Below the pieces are notes generated by a model. It made no database searches, was not told where the DNA came from, and saw nothing but the letters and a program-made list of their open reading frames with translations. A program made the position numbers and the translations under genes. This document shows, piece by piece, positions 1-8,535 of a stretch of 64,000 nucleotides of DNA; the first letter of the stretch is position 1; each line of letters begins with the position of its first letter. This DNA is from an uncultured Flavobacteriaceae bacterium. GTDB lineage: Bacteria > Bacteroidota > Bacteroidia > Flavobacteriales > Flavobacteriaceae. The stretch spans positions 1 through 64,000 of the forward strand of contig CANMXP010000026.1 in NCBI GenBank assembly GCA_947501845.1, in the 5' to 3' direction.

Positions 1-77
<77 letters not shown>

Positions 78-81
78 GGTT

Positions 82-606
82 TTAGTCTTCTAAAACTTCG
101 GTTGCGGTTTTTGCTTCTGCTTCAGCGGCAGCCATGGCTGCAAATTCAGAATTCATGGCAGTACCATCAAAGTAGATATGTTCTTCTACAATTTTTCCAT
201 CAACAAATTGTACGGCCAAATGGACAGGTATAGATAATTCTTTTTTATTTGCAGCAAAAGTGCCTACATGTGTGGCCCAATAATAAACCCAGGTTTCGTC
301 TTCTTTATCTAAAACCATTTCAATATATTCTTTGTCATGGTTAAAACCATAAGCAGACATAGCACTGGTCATGGCTTTTAAATCCTCTAGCCTCTTTTCT
401 GCAGTTAATGGTTTTGTAGAATTAACAAATATCTTTGCTGTATCTGAAAAATGACTTTTCCATTTGTCCCAATTGCCTGTTTCGTAAGCATTTATTCCAG
501 ATTTTAAGGTTTCAATTTCTGCCGATTCAGCAAAGTAACGTTGGGGCTTTTTTTCGCAAGCGATAAAAAGAATCACTGCCAATAGTAATACAAGAAGTTT
601 TTTCAT
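82..606 (-). CDS. NTF2/SnoaL-like lipoprotein
   Basis: Probable outer-envelope lipoprotein of about 174 residues. The start is set at the ATG at 606, because it begins directly with MKK and a hydrophobic stretch ending in a lipobox-like Cys at residue 17; an upstream in-frame ATG at 636 would only add ten polar residues. The mature part (FAESAEIE..., NWDKWKSHFSDTAKIF, WVYYWATHVGTF, FVDGKIVEEHIYFD) has the layout of the NTF2/SnoaL-like cone fold, used for ligand binding or small-molecule isomerisation. The C-terminus is an Ala/Glu-rich tail. No partner gene is evident. Function is unknown; fold assignment is by pattern only. Confidence 0.75.
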   Translation of the reverse strand: MKKLLVLLLAVILFIACEKKPQRYFAESAEIETLKSGINAYETGNWDKWKSHFSDTAKIFVNSTKPLTAEKRLEDLKAMTSAMSAYGFNHDKEYIEMVLDKEDETWVYYWATHVGTFAANKKELSIPVHLAVQFVDGKIVEEHIYFDGTAMNSEFAAMAAAEAEAKTATEVLED

Positions 607-767
607 TTCATTTATGGTTTTAAAGTTAGTGTTCAAATTGAACCATAAGCAAATGCAAAAAAGGAGCTTTTTTTGATGAGATAAAGTATGAATAGAGTCT
701 GGGACTCTTAGGGGAGTAGTCTCTAAGGTACTGAAAAAAAAGAAATTAACAAAAAAAAGAAGTGGGT

Positions 768-1307
768 TTAAGTTAGTTTAAAAAAACTAAACATATTACC
801 ACCGTAACTTTTAGAATAGCTATAATGATTAAGATTAGATAAATTGGTATGCTTAGAGTGTTCAATTATAAGAATACCATCATCTAGCAGCATACTGTTT
901 TGGAAAACTAATTCTGGAATTTTAGCAAATTGTTCTTCCGAAAAATTATAAGGTGGGTCTGCAAATATGATATTGGTTTGTAAGTTAGACTTTTCTAAAA
1001 ATTTAAAAACGTCACTTTTAATTGTATTTATCGGCATTTCAAAGGCCTCAGCTGTTTTATTTATAAATCTGATACAGCCATAATCCTGATCTACACAGGT
1101 AATATTTTGGGTGCCTCTGGAAGCAAATTCATAACTTATATTTCCAGTACCAGCAAACAAATCTAAAACGGAAACAGCATCGAAATAAAACAGATTATTT
1201 ATAATGTTAAATAAAGATTCCTTGGCCATATCGGTAGTTGGCCTCACTGGCAGATTTTTTGGAGCGATAATTTTTCTACTTTTATAAATACCTGAAATGA
1301 TACGCAT
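768..1307 (-). CDS. rsmD: 16S rRNA (guanine(966)-N(2))-methyltransferase RsmD
   Basis: Methylates N2 of G966 of 16S rRNA using S-adenosylmethionine. The 179-residue protein begins MRIISGIYKSRKI, typical of RsmD, and has the SAM-binding motif DLFAGTG at residues 49-55 and the catalytic motif ADPPY at 116-120. Length matches the family. Its start codon overlaps the stop of the upstream DUF3822 gene by one base (TAATG), indicating translational coupling. The same rsmD/DUF3822 pairing is common in Bacteroidetes. Confidence 0.95.
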   Translation of the reverse strand: MRIISGIYKSRKIIAPKNLPVRPTTDMAKESLFNIINNLFYFDAVSVLDLFAGTGNISYEFASRGTQNITCVDQDYGCIRFINKTAEAFEMPINTIKSDVFKFLEKSNLQTNIIFADPPYNFSEEQFAKIPELVFQNSMLLDDGILIIEHSKHTNLSNLNHYSYSKSYGGNMFSFFKLT

Positions 1308-2128
1308 TAAAAACTTTTTATTAGTGTGAAATCTGAATAATCATATTTTGGGTTTTCCAGATATGTGTAAGAGTCATTTCTGCTACCAAAATTTATATTT
1401 CTTATATATTTATATGCCATTTGATATAAATCGTCTGTCTTATGCACATCACCTATAAAAACTAAATTTAATGTTTCTGGGTTTAGTTTAAGTTGCTCTG
1501 CAGTAAACAGAACATAGTAAATAAAGTCTTCTTTTGTAGTATATTCAAATGTGTTATAAAGCAAAAGTTTTCCTTTTTCTGTGACGATAATTTCAAAATG
1601 ATTTTTGTTTACATTTAAATAAACTTTTGGGGTATTGGTGTTTTTTTCAATAAGTAAAATTTCTTCAATTAAAACAGTAGAAACATGCTTAAAGATAAAA
1701 GAACCAAATTTTTCATATATAAAATTGTTGATGTTTATGTATGGTACATAAACATTAACACTATCATTTAAGACGATATCGTCGTAGGTAATGAAATCGG
1801 ATTTTAGAATTTTAGAATTAAATTTTAAATAATCTGCTAAGTTGTCTTCTTGAAATAGTGGTTTTGGTACTAGAGTAGATAGTTCATTATCGTGAATCAC
1901 ACAAATATTGGTAAACGACTCTTGTAGTGCAGCTTCTGTATTAAAAACATTTTTAAAGGCATCTAAAAGTTCTAAAGGCGTGAGTTTTTTATTGAAGTCA
2001 ACGTACTTTAGTACAGAGATGGTATGGGTCTCTTTTTGTAGTATAGAAAAAGAAAGTCCACTCAAACTTATTTGAATGGACAATTCTAGATTCGTTAATT
2101 TGTCAGGATTTTTATTCGGCAGAGCCAT
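1307..2128 (-). CDS. DUF3822 family protein
   Basis: A 273-residue cytoplasmic protein recognised as DUF3822, a family largely confined to Bacteroidetes, usually beside rsmD and thought to have an actin/hexokinase-like (ASKHA) fold. N-terminal LSIQISLSGLSFSIL and the later phrase KVYLNVNKNHFEIIV are the two beta-strand phrases expected of such a fold. It overlaps the upstream membrane-protein gene by 17 bases and rsmD by one base, so all three form one operon. No catalytic function is known to me. Confidence 0.85.
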   Translation of the reverse strand: MALPNKNPDKLTNLELSIQISLSGLSFSILQKETHTISVLKYVDFNKKLTPLELLDAFKNVFNTEAALQESFTNICVIHDNELSTLVPKPLFQEDNLADYLKFNSKILKSDFITYDDIVLNDSVNVYVPYININNFIYEKFGSFIFKHVSTVLIEEILLIEKNTNTPKVYLNVNKNHFEIIVTEKGKLLLYNTFEYTTKEDFIYYVLFTAEQLKLNPETLNLVFIGDVHKTDDLYQMAYKYIRNINFGSRNDSYTYLENPKYDYSDFTLIKSF

Positions 2129-2849
2129 AAGTTTTTGGCCAATTTCCTATTGTTTTGACTTCATCCATAGATCCTACTTTTAATACATCTCCATTCACAC
2201 CATCTACAGAAACAACTTGGTTTTCCTGCATGGTAAGGTCTGGATTTTGATCAAATAAAATAACATCTTTTTTTACAGAAGCTTCAAAAACAGGTATCTG
2301 TATGTCATTTTGTTCTAAATATCCTGCTTGTAATTTAAATTTAGATCCAACTTCTCCCACAGGTACTTGCATCATAGTTTTATAGCGCTGAGATGTTTTA
2401 AATAAAGAATCTTTTACAGAAACAAATCCTAAAGTATCTATTAAAACTATTTCTTTATATGTGTCTACACCGTATAACTTAGTTAATTCTTCATCTATAA
2501 TCGTAGAGTCTCTACGCTGTGTTATGGTATATTTTGCGGTGTCAATAAATTTAATTAAGCCTTCAAAATTACCAGAAAATTTTCCAGTTACTTGTTTGTG
2601 AGCAAGTTGAGAGTCTCTTATGTCAATTAAACTTTCAATAACTTGTTTGTAGCGTTTGTTTTTAAGTTTGTTAAATTGAATGGGCTCATAGATAGACATA
2701 TATGTTTGATAGCCTAAAAAACCGATCAACACCCAAAGTGCAATTGTTAGAATAGGTTTGAATTTTGAAGGTATGAATTTGTCAACCAGCTTTACCAAGC
2801 CAATTGTAACCAGTATCACTGCTACTGCGATAAGAATAAATGTCAACAT
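2112..2849 (-). CDS. Membrane-anchored hypothetical protein
   Basis: A 245-residue protein with two N-terminal membrane helices (about residues 3-24 and 32-52) followed by a soluble region with a short charged helix (residues 60-90) and a beta-rich tail containing DVILFDQNPDLTMQ. It is first in the operon with DUF3822 and rsmD and overlaps the DUF3822 gene by 17 bases. I do not recognise a named family. Probably a periplasm-facing or cytoplasmic domain on a two-helix anchor. Confidence 0.75.
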   Translation of the reverse strand: MLTFILIAVAVILVTIGLVKLVDKFIPSKFKPILTIALWVLIGFLGYQTYMSIYEPIQFNKLKNKRYKQVIESLIDIRDSQLAHKQVTGKFSGNFEGLIKFIDTAKYTITQRRDSTIIDEELTKLYGVDTYKEIVLIDTLGFVSVKDSLFKTSQRYKTMMQVPVGEVGSKFKLQAGYLEQNDIQIPVFEASVKKDVILFDQNPDLTMQENQVVSVDGVNGDVLKVGSMDEVKTIGNWPKTYGSAE

Positions 2850-2931
2850 AGGATGTTTTTAATTAAAAGTCTTTTCGCAAATCTACAATTTTTTTTTAAC
2901 CGTAAAAACCTAAGAGAGTAAAAATCATTTC

Positions 2932-2939
2932 TATCTTTG
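2932..2939 (+). promoter_or_regulatory. Candidate -7 promoter element
   Basis: TATCTTTG fits the Bacteroidetes -7 consensus TAnnTTTG and lies 29 bases ahead of the helicase ATG at 2968. No clear -33 TTG is visible. Confidence 0.4.
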
Positions 2940-2967
2940 AATAATTTTTAATTTGTCTAAGCTTCAA

Positions 2968-4395
2968 ATGACATCATCCGAATTTTATTTCCTTATAAAA
3001 CAGCAGTTTCCGTTTAAACCAACGCTTAAACAAAATATTGTTTTACAACAGCTTTCAGAATTCATTTTTAACAAAACACCAAACGCGCTTTATGTGTTAA
3101 AGGGGTATGCTGGTACAGGTAAGACTACTATTGTAGGAACTATCGTTACTAATTTATGGAAAGCAAAGAAAAGTGCTGTATTAATGGCTCCAACGGGTAG
3201 AGCAGCTAAAGTCATCTCTAATTATTCTGGAAAGGAAGCGTTTACAATTCATAAAAAAATATATTTTCCTAAGAAAGAAAAAAACGGCGGTGTTAAATTT
3301 GTATTGCAGCCTAATAAGCATAAAAATACCGTTTTTATAGTTGATGAGGCATCTATGATACCAGACACACCTGGAGAATCAAAACTTTTTGAAAATGGCT
3401 CGTTATTGGATGATTTAATGCAATATGTGTACTCTGGTCATCATTGCAAATTACTTTTAATTGGAGATACAGCTCAATTGCCGCCTGTTAAGCTGGATCT
3501 AAGCCCAGCTTTAAATGAAGACTCTTTGGGTTTAAATTACAATAAAGAGGTTACAAGAATGGAATTGGACGAAGTTGTAAGACAAGGTCAAGATTCTGGT
3601 ATTCTTGCTAATGCTACTGTGTTAAGAGAAGCGTTGTCGCATAATATTTATGATAGTTTTAAATTTGATTTAGCAGGTTTTAAAGATATTATTAGATTAA
3701 TTGATGGGCATGAGATTATGGATGCTATCAATGATGCCTATAGTGATTTAGGTAAAGAGGATACTGCTATTATAGTTAGAAGCAATAAGCGTGCTAACTT
3801 GTATAATCAACAAATACGTAATAGAATATTATTTAACGAAAGTGAACTTTCGGCAGGAGACTATTTAATGGTGGTTAAGAATAACTATTTTTGGCTTAAA
3901 CCAACAACAGAGGCTGGTTTTATTGCTAATGGCGATATTATTGAAGTTCTCGAAATTTTTAGTATTCAGGAACTTTATGGTTTTCGCTTTGCAGAAGTGA
4001 AGATACGAATGATCGATTATCCTAAAATGAGACCTTTCGAAACAGTTTTGCTTTTGGATACTATTGATGCTGAAACACCGTCATTATCATACGATGATTC
4101 CAATAGGTTATACCAAGAAGTCATGAAAGATTTTGAAAGTGAATCCAGTAAATATAAAAAGTTTTTAAAAGTAAAAGGGAGTAAGCACTTCAATGCGCTT
4201 CAAGTAAAATTTTCTTATGCCATTACCTGCCATAAATCTCAAGGAGGTCAATGGAACACTGTCTTTGTAGAGCAACCTTATTTGCCAAACGGTATTGATA
4301 AAGATTATTTACGATGGTTATATACCGCGGTAACCAGAGCTAAAGAGCAATTGTATCTTATTGGTTTTAAGGATGAGTTTTTTGAGGAAGATTAA
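2968..4395 (+). CDS. RecD-like ATP-dependent DNA helicase (AAA/UvrD_C_2)
   Basis: A 475-residue superfamily 1 helicase of the RecD/Dda type. Walker A GYAGTGKTT is at residues 46-54, Walker B VFIVDEAS near 125, a Q-motif-like GDTAQLPP near 155, and a C-terminal UvrD_C_2 domain with ITCHKSQGGQW and YTAVTRAKEQLYLIG. The ATG at 2968 is preferred over a TTG at 2953 that adds five residues; it sits 29 bases after a TAnnTTTG element. There is no recB or recC nearby, so it is a stand-alone helicase, probably in repair or replication restart. Transcribed divergently from the rsmD operon. Confidence 0.9.
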   Translation: MTSSEFYFLIKQQFPFKPTLKQNIVLQQLSEFIFNKTPNALYVLKGYAGTGKTTIVGTIVTNLWKAKKSAVLMAPTGRAAKVISNYSGKEAFTIHKKIYFPKKEKNGGVKFVLQPNKHKNTVFIVDEASMIPDTPGESKLFENGSLLDDLMQYVYSGHHCKLLLIGDTAQLPPVKLDLSPALNEDSLGLNYNKEVTRMELDEVVRQGQDSGILANATVLREALSHNIYDSFKFDLAGFKDIIRLIDGHEIMDAINDAYSDLGKEDTAIIVRSNKRANLYNQQIRNRILFNESELSAGDYLMVVKNNYFWLKPTTEAGFIANGDIIEVLEIFSIQELYGFRFAEVKIRMIDYPKMRPFETVLLLDTIDAETPSLSYDDSNRLYQEVMKDFESESSKYKKFLKVKGSKHFNALQVKFSYAITCHKSQGGQWNTVFVEQPYLPNGIDKDYLRWLYTAVTRAKEQLYLIGFKDEFFEED

Positions 4396-4547
4396 GTTTA
4401 GTTTCAGTCTCAGTCGCCGTTTCTTCATCTAGTATTTACATGAGGTTGTAGTATTCTCAAAATCTGTTATTATTAATATTGTTTTATTATTTTTTGTGTT
4501 GTTTAAAAGTTTAAGATGCATAAACCAAAACCTAATAATAATTATCA

Positions 4548-4555
4548 TATTTTTG
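4548..4555 (+). promoter_or_regulatory. Candidate -7 promoter element for kdsB
   Basis: TATTTTTG matches TAnnTTTG and lies 25 bases before the kdsB ATG. The 184-base gap between helicase and kdsB otherwise shows nothing distinctive. Confidence 0.4.
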
Positions 4556-4579
4556 AATTAGATTCTGACCTTAATAATT

Positions 4580-5308
4580 ATGAAAATAATTTCAATGATT
4601 CCTGCGCGTTATAGTGCATCGCGATTTCCAGGAAAACTTATGCAAGACCTAGGGGGAAAAACGGTCATATTGCGTACTTATGAAGCTACGGTGGCTACTA
4701 ATTTGTTTGATGACGTATTTGTTGTTACCGATAGCAAAATTATTTATGATGAAATTGTAAATAATGGCGGGAAAGCTATGATGAGTAAAAAAGAGCACGA
4801 TTGTGGTAGTGATAGAATAGCAGAGGCTGTCGAGTTTATGGACGTGGATATTGTAATAAATGTTCAAGGGGATGAACCATTTACAGATAGGGAGTCGCTA
4901 GCTAAACTAATTGAAGTATTTAAAGATGACCCTGATAAAAGTATAGATTTGGCATCTTTAATGGTTCATATTACCGATCTTGATGAGATTAATAATCCAA
5001 ATACCGTAAAGGTGATTGTAGATCAATCAAATTTTGCGCTTTATTATTCTCGGAGTCCGATCCCATATCCGAGAGAAAAGAATACAGGCGTAAAATACTA
5101 TAAACATAAAGGCGTTTATGCCTTTAGAAAAGAAGCCATACTGGATTTTTATAAGCTCCCAATGTTACCATTAGAAGCTTCAGAAAAAATAGAGTGTATT
5201 CGTTATTTGGAATATGGAAAACGAATTAAAATGGTAGAAACAGATGTTCAAGGTGTCGAGATTGACACACCAGAAGATTTAGAACGTGCCAAGAAATTAT
5301 GGAAATAA
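4580..5308 (+). CDS. kdsB: 3-deoxy-manno-octulosonate cytidylyltransferase
   Basis: Activates Kdo (or an 8-amino-Kdo) to the CMP-sugar for lipopolysaccharide core synthesis. The 242-residue protein carries the nucleotide-binding signature [13 protein letters not shown] at the N-terminus, NVQGDEPF near 93, and [11 protein letters not shown] near 155, all typical of KdsB. It heads a rightward cluster with a HAD hydrolase, CAT-like acyltransferase and KdnB-like dehydrogenase. In Shewanella a KdsB homologue next to KdnA/KdnB uses Kdo8N; with a KdnB-like gene 1.4 kb downstream the same substrate is possible here. Confidence 0.95.
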   Translation: MKIISMIPARYSASRFPGKLMQDLGGKTVILRTYEATVATNLFDDVFVVTDSKIIYDEIVNNGGKAMMSKKEHDCGSDRIAEAVEFMDVDIVINVQGDEPFTDRESLAKLIEVFKDDPDKSIDLASLMVHITDLDEINNPNTVKVIVDQSNFALYYSRSPIPYPREKNTGVKYYKHKGVYAFRKEAILDFYKLPMLPLEASEKIECIRYLEYGKRIKMVETDVQGVEIDTPEDLERAKKLWK

Positions 5309-5314
5309 TCTAAG

Positions 5315-5329
5315 CTGAATTTGTTTCAG
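5315..5329. repeat. REP-like palindrome CTGAAtttgtTTCAG
   Basis: A 5-bp inverted repeat with a 5-base loop in the kdsB/HAD gap. It differs by one base from the copy at 52807-52821 read on the other strand, and resembles the element at 52972-52990. Short palindromes of this CTGAA-yTTGT-TTCAG type recur in intergenic spaces of flavobacteria, from general knowledge. Confidence 0.5.
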
Positions 5330-5351
5330 TGACATATTAAATGAAAATAAA

Positions 5352-6056
5352 TTGACAAAAGGATACGAAGATATTAAGGTTATAGGCTTTGACGCAGATG
5401 ACACACTTTGGGTAAATGAGACCTATTTTCGAGAGGCTGAAGAAACATTTGGTAAGCTATTATCAGATTACGAAACGCCTAACAAAATAGATCAAGAATT
5501 GTTTAAAATGGAAATGGCCAACTTGCCTGTTTATGGGTATGGTGTTAAGGCATTTGTGCTATCTATGGTTGAGTCTGCTTTAGAATTATCAAACTATAAT
5601 GTACCGCATAAAACCATTGAGGCTATACTTGACATAGGTAAGAATATGCTTAAAAAACCTGTAGAATTACTTGATGGTGTTGAAGAGGTATTAGAAGTGT
5701 TCTCAAAAAAATACCGCTTAATTCTCGCTACCAAAGGCGATTTGTTAGATCAAGAGCGTAAGTTAGAAAAATCGGGGCTAACAGGTTATTTTCATCACAT
5801 AGAAGTATTAAGCGACAAACAAGAATCTAATTATTCAAAATTATTAAACCATTTGGATATTAAGCCGTCTGAGTTTTTAATGATAGGAAACTCTTTAAAA
5901 TCTGATGTTTTACCGTTGGTCAATATAGGGGCTCATGCAATTCATGTCCCTTTTCATACTACTTGGGCGCATGAACAGGTCACAGAAAAAGATACCAATG
6001 GAAAAACGTATAAAACGTTAAGCAGTTTACGAGATATTATAAAGTTATTAGAATAA
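5352..6056 (+). CDS. HAD family hydrolase
   Basis: A 234-residue haloacid dehalogenase-type phosphatase resembling YjjG. The nucleophile motif GFDADDTLW is at residues 12-20 (Asp14 and Asp16), the substrate-binding Thr/Lys is in LATKGD near 127, and the acidic motif GNSLKSDV is near 178. It appears to start at a TTG, as no in-frame ATG precedes the HAD core; an ATG at 5341 is out of frame. It abuts the next gene without a gap. Within a Kdo cluster it might dephosphorylate a sugar phosphate, but it is longer than KdsC and that role is inference. Confidence 0.85.
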   Translation: MTKGYEDIKVIGFDADDTLWVNETYFREAEETFGKLLSDYETPNKIDQELFKMEMANLPVYGYGVKAFVLSMVESALELSNYNVPHKTIEAILDIGKNMLKKPVELLDGVEEVLEVFSKKYRLILATKGDLLDQERKLEKSGLTGYFHHIEVLSDKQESNYSKLLNHLDIKPSEFLMIGNSLKSDVLPLVNIGAHAIHVPFHTTWAHEQVTEKDTNGKTYKTLSSLRDIIKLLE

Positions 6057-6674
6057 TTGAAGATTATAGATATAAATACTTGGAATAGAAAACAGCATTA
6101 CCTACATTTTTGTGGGTTAAAAGACCCTTATTTTGCTGTAACCATTCCTTTTAATGTCACCAAAGCCTATAAGTTTTCAAAGGAAAATAACATAAGTTTT
6201 TTTGCTAAGTACTTACATGATTGTATGAAAGCCATTAATGCGATTAATAATTTTAGATATAGAATAGAAGATGGAAAAGTGATAGATTATGAAACGATTC
6301 ACGCCTCGGCTACAATTATGAGAAGTGATAAAACGTTTGGCTTTTCTTTTATTGAATATCACAATGATTTGAATATTTTTGTAAAAAATATAAAAAATGA
6401 AAAAGAAAGAATTGAAAACTCAACAGCATTATATCCACCTCAAAATGGAGTGAACTGCATACACTGTTCTGCTATACCTTGGTTTCATTTTTCAGGACAT
6501 AAAGAACCTGTTTCTGGAGAGCTGGATTCTGTACCAAAAATTGCATTCAGTAAGATAAGTGAAGTTAATGAAGAACTCATGATGAATATTTCTATTAATG
6601 TAAATCATGCATTAGTAGATGGTTATCATGTAGGATTATTTTCAGAAAAACTTCAAGAATACTTAAATCAATAA
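6057..6674 (+). CDS. Chloramphenicol acetyltransferase-like (CAT) protein
   Basis: A 205-residue CAT-fold acyltransferase. It begins at a TTG immediately after the HAD stop; MKIIDINTWNRKQHY matches the usual CAT N-terminus, supporting this start. The catalytic motif NHALVDGYH carries His184 and Asp188, equivalent to the HHAVCDGFH motif of classical CATs, so it should be an active acetyl-CoA-dependent O-acyltransferase. Its place inside a Kdo-type operon suggests a housekeeping substrate such as a sugar hydroxyl rather than chloramphenicol; true drug resistance cannot be judged from sequence. There is no sign of mobile DNA around it. Confidence 0.85.
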   Translation: MKIIDINTWNRKQHYLHFCGLKDPYFAVTIPFNVTKAYKFSKENNISFFAKYLHDCMKAINAINNFRYRIEDGKVIDYETIHASATIMRSDKTFGFSFIEYHNDLNIFVKNIKNEKERIENSTALYPPQNGVNCIHCSAIPWFHFSGHKEPVSGELDSVPKIAFSKISEVNEELMMNISINVNHALVDGYHVGLFSEKLQEYLNQ

Positions 6675-6721
6675 AATTAAAATAAATATTATTTTTACCT
6701 TTTGTAAAAAAAATCTGTTAA

Positions 6722-7804
6722 ATGAATTATAAAAACTTTCCAATGGTGCCAAGAGTTGTTTTTGGCAGAGGTAGTTTCAATCAATTAAACGATATTTTGT
6801 CCCCAAAACGTTTGAACATCAATGCGCCTTTTATTTATTTGGTAGATGATGTTTTTAAGAACAATTCCTGGTTAACCTCAAGAATACAATTATCATACGA
6901 TGACAAGATTATTTTTATTTCTTCAAAAGAAGAACCTAAAACGTCGCAAGTAGATGCGTTGGTTGAAGAAATTATCTTATTAACTAAAGAACGCCCGTCA
7001 GGAATTATAGGCATAGGAGGTGGCACACTTTTAGATCTAGCTAAAGCTGTTGCCATTATGTTAACTAATGAAGGAGAAGCTAAAGATTATCAAGGCTGGG
7101 ATTTAGTGAAAAATGAAGGAATCTATCATGTAGGTATTCCAACGATATCTGGTACGGGAGCAGAAGTTTCCAGAACAACCGTACTTACTGGCCCCCATAA
7201 AAAACTTGGTATAAATTCAGACTTCACACCATTCGATCAAGTTATATTAGACTCAGAGCTTATAAGAGATGTACCTACAAATCAGTGGTTTTACACAGGG
7301 ATGGATTGTTATATTCATTGTATAGAATCGCTAAATGGCACGTATTTAAATGCCTTTAGCGAAAGTTATGGCAATATGGCTCTGGAATTATGTAAAGAGA
7401 TCTTTTTAAGCGATGACCTTTCTGAGGTTGAAGCTCAAGAAAAACTGATGATGGCTTCATGGCATGGTGGTATGAGTATTGTTTATTCTCAAGTTGGTGT
7501 AGCCCATGCTATGAGCTATGGTTTATCTTATTTACTAGGAACAAAACATGGTATTGGTAATTGCATTGTTTTTGATCATTTAGAAGAGTTCTATCCAGAA
7601 GGGGTGAAGCTTTTTAAGGAAATGAAAGCAAAACATAACATTGAATTGCCAAAAGGTATTTGCGCTAATCTGTCGGATGACGATTTTAATACCATGATTG
7701 ATATTTCATTGAGTTTAGAACCACTTTGGGAAAATGCTTTAGGAAAAAGTTGGAAAAAAACTATGACGCGTGAAAAATTAAGGGCTCTTTACCAAAAAAT
7801 GTAG
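6722..7804 (+). CDS. kdnB: KdnB-like iron-containing alcohol dehydrogenase (Kdo 8-oxidase)
   Basis: A 360-residue Fe-dependent alcohol dehydrogenase closest by recall to KdnB, which oxidises the C8 hydroxyl of Kdo to the aldehyde ahead of transamination to 8-amino-Kdo. N-terminal NYKNFPMVPRVVFGRG is typical. NAD-binding GGGTLLD lies at 99-105; metal ligands are predicted at Asp195, His199 (GMDCYIHCIESL), His262 (VAHAMSYG) and His276 (GTKHGIGN). It follows kdsB, HAD and CAT genes, supporting a Kdo substrate. The partner aminotransferase KdnA is not next to it, which leaves open whether Kdo8N is made or the aldehyde meets another fate. Confidence 0.8.
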   Translation: MNYKNFPMVPRVVFGRGSFNQLNDILSPKRLNINAPFIYLVDDVFKNNSWLTSRIQLSYDDKIIFISSKEEPKTSQVDALVEEIILLTKERPSGIIGIGGGTLLDLAKAVAIMLTNEGEAKDYQGWDLVKNEGIYHVGIPTISGTGAEVSRTTVLTGPHKKLGINSDFTPFDQVILDSELIRDVPTNQWFYTGMDCYIHCIESLNGTYLNAFSESYGNMALELCKEIFLSDDLSEVEAQEKLMMASWHGGMSIVYSQVGVAHAMSYGLSYLLGTKHGIGNCIVFDHLEEFYPEGVKLFKEMKAKHNIELPKGICANLSDDDFNTMIDISLSLEPLWENALGKSWKKTMTREKLRALYQKM

Positions 7805-7805
7805 T

Positions 7806-8354
7806 ATGCGATGGCTGGCTAAATTTATTTATTTTAAATTGTTAGGCTGGAAAATTGTTGGCAATATTGACATATCGAAAACCTTAATTAAAAAAACAAT
7901 CATTATAACTGTGCCCCATACAAGTTGGCATGACTTTTATATAGGTGTTTTGTTACGTTCTGTACTAAATGTAAAAATAAATTTTATTGGTAAAAAAGAA
8001 TTATTTGTATTTCCAACAGGATGGTTTTTTAAGGCTATGGGAGGGATTCCTATTGATAGACATACTAAAGAGAATAAAGTAGACATAATCGCTAAATTAT
8101 TTGAAGAAAAAGAAGAGTTAAGAATGGCTTTAGCCCCAGAAGGCACGCGAAAAAAAGTTGATAAATGGCGTACAGGCTTTTATTATATAGCTAAAAAAGC
8201 CAAAGTACCCATAATTATGATCACATTTGATTTTGAAAATAAGCAAAATAAAATTTCAGAACCTTTTTATCTGACTGATGATATAGAAACCGATTTTGAG
8301 TTTATGCGCAATTATTTCAAAGGCGTAAAAGGGAAGATCGTCGAATATTCTTAA
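7806..8354 (+). CDS. PlsC-like 1-acyl-glycerol-3-phosphate acyltransferase
   Basis: A 182-residue membrane-associated acyltransferase. The HxxxxD motif is HTSWHD (residues 38-43), followed by block III MGGIPIDR near 80-86 and block IV PEGTR at 111-115. The ATG lies one base after the stop of the kdnB-like gene, so it is the last gene of that operon. It is shorter than classical PlsC and resembles the small acyltransferases often attached to envelope-lipid clusters; acceptor could be a lysophospholipid or another envelope lipid. Confidence 0.85.
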   Translation: MRWLAKFIYFKLLGWKIVGNIDISKTLIKKTIIITVPHTSWHDFYIGVLLRSVLNVKINFIGKKELFVFPTGWFFKAMGGIPIDRHTKENKVDIIAKLFEEKEELRMALAPEGTRKKVDKWRTGFYYIAKKAKVPIIMITFDFENKQNKISEPFYLTDDIETDFEFMRNYFKGVKGKIVEYS

Positions 8355-8475
8355 TATTTTTTTTATTTGCCTAAATATGGCATAGAGTTTGAATATTATT
8401 TAGTGTATTAGAAATGAAACATAAAGTAAACAATTATTTGTTCCTAAAAAGAAACATTTCTAATTCATAAAATTC

Positions 8476-8508
8476 AAAAGAGGTTATCTTACTAAGACAA
8501 CCTCTTTT
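8476..8508. terminator. Bidirectional intrinsic terminator
   Basis: Sixteen-base arms with one mismatch around a single central base; the stem starts AAAAGAGGTT and ends AACCTCTTTT, giving T-runs on both strands. It separates the rightward PlsC-like gene from the leftward metalloprotease, as expected for convergent genes. Confidence 0.85.
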
Positions 8509-8535
8509 TTATTCAGAGTCCTTTTTTTATATGTC

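Noticed and set aside
6057-6674. CAT gene as an acquired drug-resistance gene
   Set aside because: No insertion sequence, integron or composition shift is visible and it is embedded in a metabolic operon.
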